DNA of 35,726 nucleotides from Hyphochytrium catenoides (taxonomy: Eukaryota > Sar > Hyphochytriomycetes > Hyphochytriales > Hyphochytriaceae): positions 8,452-44,177 of the forward strand of contig FLMG01000013.1 of the NCBI GenBank assembly GCA_900088475.1, read 5' to 3'. Below are positions 23,848 through 33,867 of this stretch, in pieces. The position numbers were made by a program, and so were the translations under genes. The first letter of the stretch is position 1, and each line of letters begins with the position of its first letter. The notes beneath the pieces are model-generated. The model was not told the DNA's origin, did no database searches, and was given only the letters and a program-made list of their open reading frames with translations.

Positions 23848-24273
23848 GCTCTCATAATTGGCGCTAAATATTTGGTGGACTGTAGGCAAGACGCTCTGGA
23901 TCTAGATCCCGCTCACCACCTCGGCGTGGACATCGTTCTCGTTCTCGTTCGCCTCCAAGAAGACGGGGTGGACGGTAAGCACAGATAACTTTAGCCCTCA
24001 GTTTGTCTCGCCTGCTGCCTGTCCCTCGATCTATCTTTGTGTTAGCTTGTCTTCTCCTCTCTCATCTCGTTTGCTCATGCCGTCACCGGATGAGGCCCCC
24101 CCCTCTTATCATTCTTTGCTTACAGCTCCCGCTCCCGTGATCGCGACCGAAGATCCCGTAGTCGCTCCCCTCGCAATCGCTCTCCTAGCCCTAACAGAGG
24201 AGATGACAAGAGGGAGGAGAGAAGGGAGGACGGCAATGATCGGTCTCCTCCTCCATCCGGCAGGGGCGACTAA
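22547..24273 (+). CDS. SRSF1: SR splicing factor, SRSF1 (SF2/ASF) type
   Basis: SR proteins bind exonic enhancers and recruit the spliceosome in the nucleus. Exons: 22547-22687, 22832-22881, 23023-23109, 23417-23548, 23703-23796, 23886-23974 and 24126-24273; all phases agree and give 246 residues, the usual SRSF1 size. RRM1 has RNP2 IYVGNL and RNP1 PAFAFIEF (completed across the first intron). A glycine-rich linker follows. The second, pseudo-RRM carries the signature SWQDLKD. The C-terminal RS domain begins SGSRSRSPPRR and continues over two exons to the TAA at 24271-24273. The intron 23797-23885 carries a (CT)n tract (about 23804-23841). The 307-nt intron 23110-23416, between linker and pseudo-RRM, is the longest; regulated splicing there would fit the autoregulation known for SR genes, but that is inference. 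It is divergent from the giant gene and convergent with the kinase gene. Confidence 0.95.
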
Positions 24274-24888
24274 GCTCTCTTCACTATTCATGAATGTAGG
24301 CTACCACCCTCTTTCTTACTTCTCCGTTGGCTTTCCATCATGAGCTATAACAGGGTTTGGCCTGTTGTCCTGCTGATTAGAAAAGATACAGAAGATTGTG
24401 CATGTCGTCGGCTCTCTCTTCCTCTTTCTTCTGCGGAGGTGAGAGTCCGCAGGAGAGGAGGAAAGTCCGGGCATCAACTCCCCGTGAGAGGCCTTCTCTC
24501 AGCCTTTCTTGATAGACGAAAAGCCTAGACTAATATGAAGGACACTAGGAGGCCGTTACTCTACACCGTTCTCTCTCTCTCCTGCATGTTTCTGCTTCAC
24601 TAGACGTTCCAAAGAGGTCGCCACTCCAAGCTTACCCTCTCTTTCCCGTGCCCTTCCAGGCTATTGACAGAAGAGTAGGAGCTGGTTAGTTTGAGCAGTG
24701 GTGATGAAGGTTGGGAAAGAAGGTTGGAAAAAGAAAGAGGAGGGGCGGAACCGATTGAGTAGCACGACAGAAGTCGAGGACGAATGCAGCAATAATATAT
24801 TACAAAAGTCAGAGCAGCGGACTGAAGCTCTCTGTCTATTCGGGAACCATCCTCCGTTCGATTTGCCTTTTCGTCGTATTCTCCTCTC
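24274..24888. other. Convergent gap between SR gene and kinase gene
   Basis: It holds the 3' UTRs of both genes and the RNase P/MRP-like RNA candidate at about 24404-24560. No protein gene is recognisable. The first run of four T on + after the candidate is at about 24867-24870. Confidence 0.7.
24404..24560 (+). ncRNA. Candidate RNase P/MRP-like RNA (compact)
   Basis: Positions 24458-24472 read GAGGAAAGTCCGGGC, identical to conserved region I of bacterial-type RNase P RNA and close to the eukaryotic form. By eye a fold around it is possible: a P3-like hairpin upstream (CTGCGGA 24431-24437 with TCCGCAG 24446-24452); a P4-like helix of GTCCGGGC (24465-24472) with GCCTAGAC (24523-24530), one mismatch; a helix stacked on it, ATCAA (24473-24477) with TTGAT (24509-24513), enclosing the hairpin TGAGAG/CTCTCA (24485-24501); an A-rich strand AGACGAAAA before the P4 3' strand; and an outer helix CGGCTC (24409-24414) with GAGGCCG (24549-24555). 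This is the order of the catalytic domain, but the specificity domain would be missing and about 150 nt is very short for a nuclear RNase P RNA. No box A/B or nearby T-run is evident. Confidence 0.35.
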
Positions 24889-27403
24889 TTAAGGGCTAGA
24901 TTGCTTTCTAAGCGCTGGCGAGCTGCGCGTGGGCAAAGACACGGAACGAGCTAAAGATCCGACACGGGAAGAAAAAGTGGCCGCGGATGTCGTTCCCTCT
25001 GCAAGTGGAGAAAAGGATGGCGTCTGATTGAGGAGAGAGCTGCCCAGAGTACTGGCGTCTGTCCCAACCTGCAGTTGATCCAAGCGGTCTTGACGTGTAA
25101 ACATCGCCTTACGCTTGAGATGCAGGCGGACAGAGGTCGAATTCATCTCTCGAACTTCCCTTCCTGCAAGTTCTCTCCTAACCTCTCCCTGCAACCTATC
25201 AAGAATCTCTCTCATGCTGGGCCTGCTTTCTGGATCCTCCTTCATACAATCTAACATCAGCTGCCTTCTTACTGGCTGGCATGTATCCGGGATCGTTGGT
25301 CGAAGCCCTTGGTGCGCTACCGCCATCATAATCTTCAACCCATTCTTCCCATAACCTTGATAGGGCAACTTGCGTGTCTCAAACTCAGTCAGAACAACGC
25401 CAAAGCTGTAGCAATCCGCTTTTTCATTGTACGGCTCTCCTCGGATCACCTCTGGGGCCAGCCAGAAGGGGGTACCAGCAAAAGTCGTTAGGTCATCCTC
25501 GTAGAACTTCCTACTCCGGGCAAAGTCAGACACTTTGCACCCGAAGGTAGCTGAACAGAGCAAGTTCCTACTCTTGAGATCGCGATGCACCACGGGTGGA
25601 TCACTGGCATGCAAGTAGAGCATCCCTTGAGCAGCATCTATCGCCATCTTCAGCAGCGGGTCTGACCAGGTAAGAATGAGGTTGCAGGCCAATAAGCTTT
25701 GAACGTCACGGCGCTCAAGGTATTCCACCACCATGCAAATGTTAGAATAGTTGTCCCAGCTTGCCCCGATAAACTGCACTATATTGGGATGACGAAGACA
25801 CGCCATCAACTCGATCTCAGCCTTGAAGACCGAGATCACCTGCTCGTGGATTTTGTCCCTTAGGATTCGCTTGACCGCCACTTTGGAGCCTCTGTAGGTT
25901 GCCAGAATGACCTCAGTGATAGTGCCAGTATATATTTTCTTCTCCAGCTTGAGATGCGAGAAAGGGATTTTGACTTCTTCCAAGATCTGAGCGGTCTCTC
26001 TGTCTTCCATTACCGCCTTCACAGCTCTTCTCTCTTCAGGAGTCTCTTCAAAGTGCGTAAGAGCCGCTTCCGCCCTCTCTAGATTGTCTTTTAGTTCTTC
26101 GTTCTTCTCATCAAAGTAGTGAATGACTAGGAAGGTCCGCCTCTTGGTTCTATCCGTGTAGTAAGACGCAGTGGCGATAAGGATGACAGAGAGCGCGTTC
26201 GTGAAGATGAAGGCCAACCAGCTCCTGCCGTCTACATAGTCCAAAGAGTGGGGAGGAGGAAGAGAAAAGCTGTAGGAGATAATAATTATCCACGAAGCCA
26301 CGCAAGAGAGAGAGATCAGCACGCTGACATGAGGAAAGTCCAGCTGCATGGTGAGGCCAAGAGATCCTCCAATGAGAGAAATAAGAGTGTTGATATGGGC
26401 GATGAAGGACATGTATATCACGTCATCTCTAGCCCTAACAAAGGCCCCAAAGGTGAGCCCCTGGAAGAAAGGATCAGAAAGCGGAGCAGAGCACTCGTTT
26501 TTAGGAGACACGAAGAACTTGCTCCTCTCTGCAAACTGCCTCACAGACAACGTGGCCTGATAAGACAGCCATATCTGGATCCCAACCATTAAAAGTAGTA
26601 GGGTGCAGCATGCCCACGTCTTCCATGGTACTCTGAGGCGAAGACAGGGACAGCGAAAGCCTCTGGGGGTAGATATCAGAACAAAAGGCACTGCCAGCAC
26701 GAGGTAGAGGCACTGTGCATATTCATCCACCCTGGAAAAGTCTCTGGGCCACAGATTGAGACCGTCCAGCTTCTGCCCGCGTACAGAGAAGGCAAGATAG
26801 AGCACCACGTGCATTATAATGGTCATTCCTACCAACCACCGTGCGCGATAATATGCATCGTGTGTACAGGTATCTTGATATTGCGCCTCCACATTCAGAT
26901 CTAAGAACTTGTTGGTTGTCCTATGCATTAGCTTGCCATCATGACTGAAGTCGCTGATGGAAGCGCGAGAAAGAGAAGAATAATTTTCCCCATTCACTAA
27001 TGCCCCTTGCGGGTTGAGATTGGGGTCTTCGAAGGAGGAGGGATATGTCTCCCCATCCGTACATTGTGGCTCTCTCAAACCATCAACACGGACTTCGGAC
27101 GGCCCTGACAGCTTGCGCAGCGGCGTGTGCTTTGTAGGCTTGTCTACATGGGGATTTGAAGCTGTTAGCGAAGAACAGCATAAAAACCCGGGCGGTGCCT
27201 CACTTACCCGTGAATATTTGCATGACGGCATGGTAGGCGTCAAAGTTGACAGCACTATCTCCTGAGTGATTATCATCATTGCCCGCCGTTTGGCAGACAC
27301 CTGGCCCCTGGGAGTTTCGTCTCCTTCTAGGGGAGCCACCCGAAGAGTGCGGCCGACACCGTCGTCTCCCTTGCGACTCTGTTTGGCTCTTCTTACTAAG
27401 CAT
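24889..27403 (-). CDS. Six-TM membrane protein kinase, TKL/Raf-like, with DFA instead of DFG
   Basis: A predicted membrane-anchored Ser/Thr kinase. Exons 27208-27403 and 24889-27161 give 822 residues; the 46-nt intron 27162-27207 has a GTAAGT donor and the acceptor GCTAACAG. The ATG at 27401-27403 is the first in frame after an upstream stop. Residues 1-170 are polar. Six hydrophobic segments lie near 174-193, 214-230, 248-266, 311-335, 343-366 and 380-399. A short helical linker (about 415-455) leads to the kinase domain at about 470-725: VAVK (Lys496), HRDLKSRN (Asp593), DFA (611-613), APE (634-636) and a CYSFGVVLTE segment. Closest in character to the TKL group (DRK/Raf-like). Two odd points: the glycine loop is reduced to TGTITEV, and Gly of DFG is Ala. 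The catalytic Lys and both Asp are present, so reduced activity is possible but not shown. The C-terminus is Ser-rich. Confidence 0.92.
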
Positions 27404-28345
27404 ATTTAGATGTTCTCTATGGGTCGCTTCTCGCCCCAATAGGAATGCTGCAGCATCAGTGTGAGAACGGGCGATGTCGCCATCGCCTCCAACGCAAAGT
27501 CATCCAATGGAAAGAAGAGAAGGATCAGAATAACCAGATGCAAAATATTCGACTACTCTTTCGGGCAGGAGGAGACACTTGGGCTACTCGCGATGACAAC
27601 ACGTCCGGCACGGAGCTATTCCTTTCAATGAATGGAGAGACTCCAATGCGCCATCGCCTACATTCAAGAACTACTAATCCTCCACCTGATGGCACTATGG
27701 CTGTTTCCGCCGTTGCAGCTTGGATAAACTGACCTCTGATCACTGACAAGTCAAGCGCGCGGTCGAGCTGTTGAGCTGCCCAGCAGGAGCATTGACAAGC
27801 AGTCAAGAGAAGGAGAAAGCCCGATGACAGCGGTCAAAAGCGGTGATGAGTCTGAAGCCCAGGAGACCTCGGACCCACGCCAAGCAGAACTGTGAGCAGC
27901 AGCAACCTTCTTAGCGGCAAACCCACAACCTAACTGAGACAAACAACACAAAAGGTAATATAACTCACGTCGGGTCTAGAGCATGGCTCTTAGAGTAATG
28001 ACATAAAATAGAAACGGTGGGTTTGGTTATAGAGTGTGTTTGGAATGGTAGCGGGCTGTGTTAGAGGAGGTACTGGCATGAGGGTCTCAGTTCTGGTATT
28101 TAGAGAGCCGGTAACCGATAAGAAATGCAGCCCAATCGTAGTCTATTTTTTCCTTTGCCAAGGAACGACCAGGCTTACATAGAATATTGCAGCTCGATGA
28201 GAGCTTCATGGGGCACCAGCGGTCAGGGCAGGAGGCTTCTATGGAGATTTGAAGCAGAGTCAGAGCTCACCGGGGCCCGTCGGCTTTCTACCAAGGAGCA
28301 GATGCAGCGGTAGAGCGACTGCTCTGCAATTTCCACGATAAAAGC
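27404..28345. other. Divergent promoter region between kinase and POP4 genes
   Basis: About 940 nt between two divergent starts. Several 60-95 codon open frames occur on both strands, but none has a family motif or a good start context, and I see no repeats. A short tRNA-D-arm-like sequence near 28308-28330 lacks a T arm. Confidence 0.6.
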
Positions 28346-30060
28346 ATGTCGGCAGCCGAGAAGGCTATCCAGGCACTGGACGCGCTCTTCGCATCAAAAC
28401 AGAGCTCCAGCGCTAGCAGGTACGACAAAGGCTATTTCATAGATATTTTTTTTGACTCTAATAGCGCACGACGACAGGACTGTAAATTACACCCGGCCAG
28501 CGCCTGAGAAGAGGAAGGCTATAGGCAAATCGGGGAGGGATTCGAAGCGGCAGTCCGTGGCCTCGCCACCGTTGAAGAAAAAGCAAGCAGTGGTTTACCA
28601 GGAGGATCAGACGCTTTATTGTTCGCTGCCCCCGACACTTTTGACTAGCTCATCTCAGGTGTGTCAACATCAGTGGAAACTATTTATTTCTGCTGGGCTT
28701 ACCGGGTGTAATCTCAAGAATGGAGCTAGGCCTGAGGCTGCCGAAGGCCTCCAGTCCTTCGTGAAGGAGATCTTACTGCCTATCCATGGGGAGAAGGTGG
28801 GGCCCTATTCATCTCTTCCTATCGTAAAGCTTGCCCTCCTTTCTACGAAGCTCTTAACCTATGGGCTCCTTGTGTCCGGAAACGAGAGAGACAGGATGAG
28901 TACAGAGAAACAAATTATATTTTGACATTTCTCCATTCTTTATCCATGGACCCCAATGACAGACAAGTCAAAGCATTATCAATAACAAGCTAGCTAGGAA
29001 GGTCCTGCTGCTTGATAGTCAAGTGAAAAACAGAAAGCTCGAGAACGTGAGTGTGCCCTCATCTCTTGTCCTGGAGCCTAGCTAACGACAATGCACCGTA
29101 TAAAGAAACCTGTCCAAGTGTCAAGGAAGCTGACTAGGAAAAGATGCAGAGAATTAAGCTTAGAAGGAAAGAATTCTACCCTGGAGCTCTCGTAAGTATC
29201 TTTTCTTCATTTGGCTGAGAGGATCAGAGAAACGCAGAAACAGATGGGAACAGATTTGACTTGATCAGGGTGATGGTGACAGTCAGAATATGACAGCAGT
29301 ACACCTAAGCGATACATGGAAAAACGAGCCATAACCTGCTCCCATCAAACACGACAGCGGGCAGCTGGCATGGCATCGACTCAAACGACCTCTCCCGCAG
29401 CTATGCAAGTATGGGGTTTGTCTCCGACCTCTGGCGGACATATATGGAGGCGTCACTCGGCGACTTGCTCCAGCAAACTCAGCAGGGAACCTTAGACAAT
29501 CAACGGAGAGAAACGTTCTGCGAGCGCGTTCAAAAGATGGACTTCAATGGATGCTTGCTAGAAGGTATATCTCTTCAGATTAGCATGTTGATGGCATAAT
29601 GCTTGCCTTTTGTTGCCTGTAGTACTCTCTATCATGATCTTCTCCTCTTCCGACAAATCAAGAACCGCAACTGCCTTTATCTTCTGTGTGCTTCCCCTTC
29701 TCTGTCTACTTTCTGCTGGCATCCTCTTCCTGTTCAAGCTCAGTAAACCTTTAACCGTTTAATCATACAATCTCCTCTTCCACTCCTCGTAGTCAGCAGG
29801 TCATTGACACCTTCTACGGTTGGTTTGGAAGGAATTGTAACGAGGGAGACCGCGCGGACGTTCCAGTTACTTACGAAAGAAGATAGGGTCATAGGTAAGA
29901 AAGCTCCTCGAAAGCCTTTGGCAACCATTGCTCCCTAAGAATATGTCTTCTCGCAGTGGTCCCCAAGCAAGGAAGCAACTTCTCTTTCAGCGCGAAGGGA
30001 CTAAGGATCACAATCGATGGGGCTAGATTTTGCGATAGGTTAAAAGACCTTCCTGCCTGA
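28346..30060 (+). CDS. POP4: RNase P/MRP protein subunit Rpp29 (POP4)
   Basis: Rpp29/Pop4 binds the RNA of RNase P (tRNA 5' maturation) and RNase MRP (rRNA processing) in the nucleus. Exons: 28346-28419, 28478-28658, 28719-28796, 28963-29046, 29106-29191, 29401-29564, 29793-29894 and 29957-30060; phases agree and give 290 residues. The family pattern is clear from the fourth exon on: KLARKVLLLDSQ, then SRKLTRKRCRELSLEGKN, SDLWRTYMEASLGDLL, DFNGCLLE joined to VSRSLTPSTVGLEGIV, RTFQLLTKEDRV, VVPKQGSNFSF and ITIDGARF, i.e. the Sm-like barrel of Rpp29 without gaps over the splice junctions. The first 85 residues are a basic, poorly conserved extension. The 60-nt intron 28659-28718 is a multiple of three and open, so it may be coding instead. 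The stop is TGA 30058-30060; a 31-nt intron from 30039 giving a slightly different end is possible but unlikely. Confidence 0.9.
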
Positions 30061-30878
30061 CCCTTGCAGAAATCTTTTGATTGTATAACTGTGAGACTTG
30101 GAGAAAGCTACCGCACCGGGACTGTTTTGGACAATCACGAGCACACCGGGACTGGTTTGGACAATCACGAGCGAGTGCCATCAGCGCCTACTGCAGAGGG
30201 TAAGGAACGGCGTTATGTTGAAGCCGAGGAGACTGCCTCACTAGCTAGTGTCACGGCCCAGCGAGGTAGTCGTACCAGCGAAGTGCGTGCCTAGATGGCC
30301 CTTCAACCAACGATGTGGGGACTAGATGGGCACTGCACCGTAGAGTAGTTGGGAGCAACTGCTACAGCCCAACATCAGCCGACATGGAGATATTTCAAGG
30401 GCTACGAAGAACATCAGACTCCTTCAGCCCGTCGGCGGAGGGTCACATACGAGCACAGTTGTTCCCCTCCCCAGTTTGAGTTCACTTCTGCGCGCGAGCT
30501 TCTCTTCTACGTTTGTTATTCCGCATATCAAGTTGATAAGAAGATGGATAGCGGGAGGAGATTCTATAAACCTTAGTCAAGCCCATCCCCACATGTCATA
30601 TCGTAACAAACCTTGGCCATAGTTCTATACTGTGATGCTGGACTGCAGCACGAAGCTTGAGAAGGTGCTTGATAGGTAGATGGGCGGCATCGCCTTCAGT
30701 CAGCTTCCATGATATCGGAGGAACCAGCTGCGCAGTGCGAAAGCTTCACTTTATTTTTTTAGCACTCGGTGATGGTGGTGTGGCCTCAATCCAGGCATCT
30801 CTATTGCTGAAGGCCTTTATTATTATGTGCTTCTGACTTATGACTGAGCGTCTCCAGGTCTCAAGATGGGAAAAAGAT
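30061..30878. other. Intergenic region downstream of POP4
   Basis: It holds the 30-nt tandem repeat at 30114-30173. Open frames at 30064-30294 and 30349-30576 start with TTG rather than ATG and show no family motif; I treat them as non-coding or POP4 3' UTR. Confidence 0.55.
30114..30173. repeat. 30-nt tandem duplication, two copies
   Basis: Units 30114-30143 and 30144-30173 (beginning CACCGGGACTG) differ at two positions. The length is a multiple of three, and in one frame the unit reads as a ten-residue repeat ending LDNHE, but no credible gene contains it. Confidence 0.95.
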
Positions 30879-30951
30879 TGACCACGGCCGGGATTGAACC
30901 GGCGACCTACTCGGTGTAAACGAGACGTGATAACCACTACACCACGCGGCC
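30879..30951 (-). tRNA. tRNA-Val (anticodon UAC), copy 1
   Basis: A 73-nt cloverleaf: acceptor GGCCGCG with CGTGGTC, D arm with AGTGGTTA, anticodon loop TTTACAC giving UAC, T arm GCCGG-TTCAATC-CCGGC and discriminator A. No intron. A run of five T (complement of 30871-30875) follows as Pol III terminator. Box A and box B equivalents are intact. The base pair 27-43 is a U-U mismatch. Confidence 0.97.
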
Positions 30952-31045
30952 CTACGATATAATGCCCTAAGCTAATGGGGACATTAGTGAGGCTTGGTAG
31001 CTTCTGAACGAGGAAGGGTACATCATTACATCATAGAAAAAGAAA

Positions 31046-31118
31046 TGACCACGGCCGGGATTGAACCGGCGACCTACTCGGTGTAAACGAGACGTGATAA
31101 CCACTACACCACGCGGCC
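31046..31118 (-). tRNA. tRNA-Val (anticodon UAC), copy 2
   Basis: Identical over 73 nt to the copy at 30879-30951 and in the same orientation, 94 nt away. It is followed by its own five-T terminator (complement of 31037-31041). The flanks differ, so the duplication unit is little more than the gene. Confidence 0.97.
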
Positions 31119-31279
31119 CCGCTTTCTGGACGGTCAAGCTCATCATGGTGATTTATCCCGAAAAGCTAATACACGTTGTTCGCTGTATCCGAGTAGGGTG
31201 TTTGAATGTATCCTTGTACCTTAACCACGTACTACTCATGAACAACTATGACTATGAAACATTGATTCTCAGGTAGCAG

Positions 31280-31352
31280 GGCCGCGTGGTGTAGTGGTTA
31301 TCACGTCTCGTTTACACCGAGTAGGTCGCCGGTTCAATCCCGGCCGTGGTCA
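31280..31352 (+). tRNA. tRNA-Val (anticodon UAC), copy 3, opposite strand
   Basis: Identical to the other two copies but on +, forming a 73-bp inverted repeat with the copy at 31046-31118 (spacer 161 nt). A five-T terminator lies at 31356-31360. Confidence 0.97.
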
Positions 31353-31599
31353 GTCTTTTTAACAAAGGCGGTATCTGTTCTTTCCTATAACACTGATGAT
31401 GAGACAGATTTTCGTACCGCCCAATGTACACGTGGCTAGATTGGGATAGGGATAGGATCTTAATTCGAAATCAATGACTTGTGATTCTGTATCTGAATGT
31501 TGAAGTTTCTCTGTGGAACATCCGAAAGGCAGTCCTTGAGATCTTTCCCAGCCTTCCACTCTCTCTCTCTCTCCCTAACCACACCTCTGAGAGAGAGCT

Positions 31600-31665
<66 letters not shown>

Positions 31666-32096
31666 AAAGAGGAAGAGGTAGGAGATGGACATTGGTAAGT
31701 TTGAACCGTCAGGATGGCTGTAGCGAATAGCTGTCAGCCACACAGCACACCGATGAGAGATGCAAGGAAAGCAAGAAAGAGAGAACTATAGGGACATACT
31801 TACTCTTCCTGTCTTCTTCTTTCTTTCTCCTGCGCCCCGACATCTCTCTTTTCCTTGTTCCCCAGACCCTCTACTCCAAGTGAATGAGAGAGAGAGAAGA
31901 GCGCCACACTTAACAAGGAACACTCCGGACACAGCGCTCTTTCTTGAAGGTTTCTCCACTTTCGCACCGCCATTTCCTGGTCTGACTGATCTGCTCAGCT
32001 CCAAAGGCTGTACCCGCTGACCAAAAAGCACTGCCATATACTTCTTTTCCATCTGCTGATCAAGATCAGACAGAGTTTGGGACTTGCTGAGTAACT
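31353..32096. other. Upstream region of the seven-repeat secreted protein gene
   Basis: It contains CT and GA microsatellites (31559-31573 and 31602-31661) separated by a short GC-containing stretch, so the two tracts can pair as a hairpin. Open frames on both strands at 31760-32052 are uncharacterised and probably 5' leader. Confidence 0.5.
31602..31661. repeat. (GA)n microsatellite, about 60 nt
   Basis: Near-perfect GA run on + upstream of the secreted-protein gene, preceded by a shorter (CT)n tract at 31559-31573. Confidence 0.95.
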
Positions 32097-33867
32097 ATGA
32101 GGACCATCAGTCAACTGGCATCGATCATCTTGGCCTTATGGGCGCAAGGTGTTTCGGCTGGGCCAGCAGATGTCCTGGCAGGTGCCCGGCCGCTCTTTAC
32201 GATTCCAGTCTCTCTTCAGTCTGATCTCGAGTATTATGATGGGCTTACTCCTGGTCAGGCTGCGGATATGTTTATGGAAAAGCACGGCCTACAAAGCCGA
32301 AGTAATGCCCCTGCTGTTCGCCAGCAGCTCGAGTACATTGTAACACAGGCCATACAAAAGGCGCAGGGCGATAGCGCAGTGGTCTTCCGCATGCCTATCC
32401 AAATTGAAGGGCGCGGTGAGGTGATGTTTTCTCTCAAATCTGGGCAGACCGTTCAGGTCGCAGTCCAGGAATTTCTTTCGAAGAATGGCCTCGCACAGGA
32501 CGTCGGCTCTCAGCTGGTTCAAGCTGTACAGAGCCGACTGTCTGAGAACCAGCAGCAGCAGCAGTCACAGCCCCAAGCTTTGGTACGAATTCCTGTTAAT
32601 ATTGGTGACAGCCAGCTGGATCTCGTGCATTACTATGGGCAAAACGTGTATGATGAAGTTGAAGCCTTTCTACGACGAAACAGCGCTGCATCAGAGCAAG
32701 AAATTCCTTCTCTCAAAGCGCAGCTGAGCTCTTTGGTGCTTACACGCTTGGGAGCAGCAAGACAAAACCGCCATGAGCAGAGACTGAACCAGCAACCGTC
32801 CCGTCACCTTGAGCTGCCAGTGACTCTCAGTGAGTCAGACTCTGGAAAAATTTACCTCTACGACAACGAGAAGCTCTCCGACGCTGTCATCAGCTTTGTC
32901 TTTGAGTACGGACTCAACACTGCCCCTGATGCCGAAGCTCTTGCCCAACAACTCCTTGCAGAAGCCCAGAAGAGGTAAGGAAAAGCAATACTCTTGGACA
33001 AAATTGTGGAACAAGAGCAATAGAGAGCAAGAGTATTCCTTAAAGAGCTCTAGATGTTTGCTCAGTAACTGACATTTCTTTCCGTTGCATCTGAATAGGG
33101 CTGCTTTATGGAGCCAGATGGCAACCCCTCTCTTCCAACTCTCGGTGGATTTGAATGGACAGCTCGTACCACTCTCTTATCCTCGCGGAGCTACCCCTGA
33201 AGAAGCCGTGAACAATTTTCTGGCCCAGAATGGACTTCAAAACGCCCCGAACGTCGCTTCTATCAGGGAACAGCTGCTTGCGCTTGTAAATCAACAAATC
33301 GATCGGCTTCTAAAGCAGCAGCAGCAGCAGTTGCAAGGCGACCAGCAACAGCTCCAGGAACAAAGGACCCAAGAAACGCAGGAGCAGGGGACCTCTGAGT
33401 CCGGAGAGGGCGCAAACGAAGGTTCCGCAGATGAAGTTTTCACTTTGCCACTGAAGTTCGGGGATAAAATCTATGAGATGCAATACCGGCGTGGTGCAAC
33501 GGTGACACAACTTGCGGAGGGCTTTTGCTCTGAGACATGGGAGGCAGTCCGCGACGTACTTGTCGGGGTCCCCAATGCTCCAACGGACGCTAATCAGTGC
33601 GCGGAATGGGTTTCCGAGGTCATTGCCGAGACCCTTTCGAATAGGGCCGGGGCTAATGAGGAAGCAGATGGACAGCCAGCAGCCAAACCACTTCTCTTCT
33701 CACTTAATGTTACCGTTCAAGATGGTAATGTCGTTCCCTTCAACGTCTATGAAGGGGATGTAGCGGAAGACGCTGCAAGGAACTTCTGCGTGGCTAATGG
33801 CCTGGATGAGGGTGCACATTTGCCTGCACTTATGGACGCCATTCAGCAGCAGGTTTCAGCTGCTTAG
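32097..33867 (+). CDS. Secreted protein with seven tandem copies of an unrecognised domain
   Basis: Exons 32097-32974 and 33099-33867 give 548 residues; the 124-nt intron has a GTAAGG donor and a phase-2 junction. An N-terminal signal peptide (about 1-21, ASIILALWAQGVSAG) predicts entry to the secretory pathway; there is no membrane anchor and no KDEL-like end. Repeats lie at about 33-86, 96-150, 161-218, 237-292, 303-364, 404-475 and 491-548. Each starts with alternating hydrophobics (LFTIPVSL, VFRMPIQI, LVRIPVNI, LELPVTL, LFQLSVDL, VFTLPLKF, LFSLNVTV), then a second strand, a G-x-x...A-x-x-F helix, NGL or similar, and a closing helix. Gln-rich linkers separate several copies. Predicted beta-beta-alpha-alpha, perhaps a small ubiquitin-like or beta-grasp relative (inference). 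The intron falls just before repeat 5, which would suit growth by exon-unit duplication. Function unknown. Confidence 0.9.

Noticed and set aside
24670-24775. GACAGAA sequences (near 24667 and 24765) as conserved region V of a longer RNase P RNA
   Set aside because: Spacing from region I would suit a full-length RNase P RNA, but the following bases do not pair with the P4 5' strand, unlike GCCTAGAC at 24523.
27445-27806. Overlapping ORFs on both strands in the kinase/POP4 divergent region
   Set aside because: No motif, no splice context and no reason to prefer either strand.
28295-28340. tRNA-like sequence (GCGGTAGAGCGACTGCTCTGCAA)
   Set aside because: It resembles a D arm and anticodon arm, but there is no T arm with TTCNANC and no acceptor pairing; it overlaps the 5' region of POP4.
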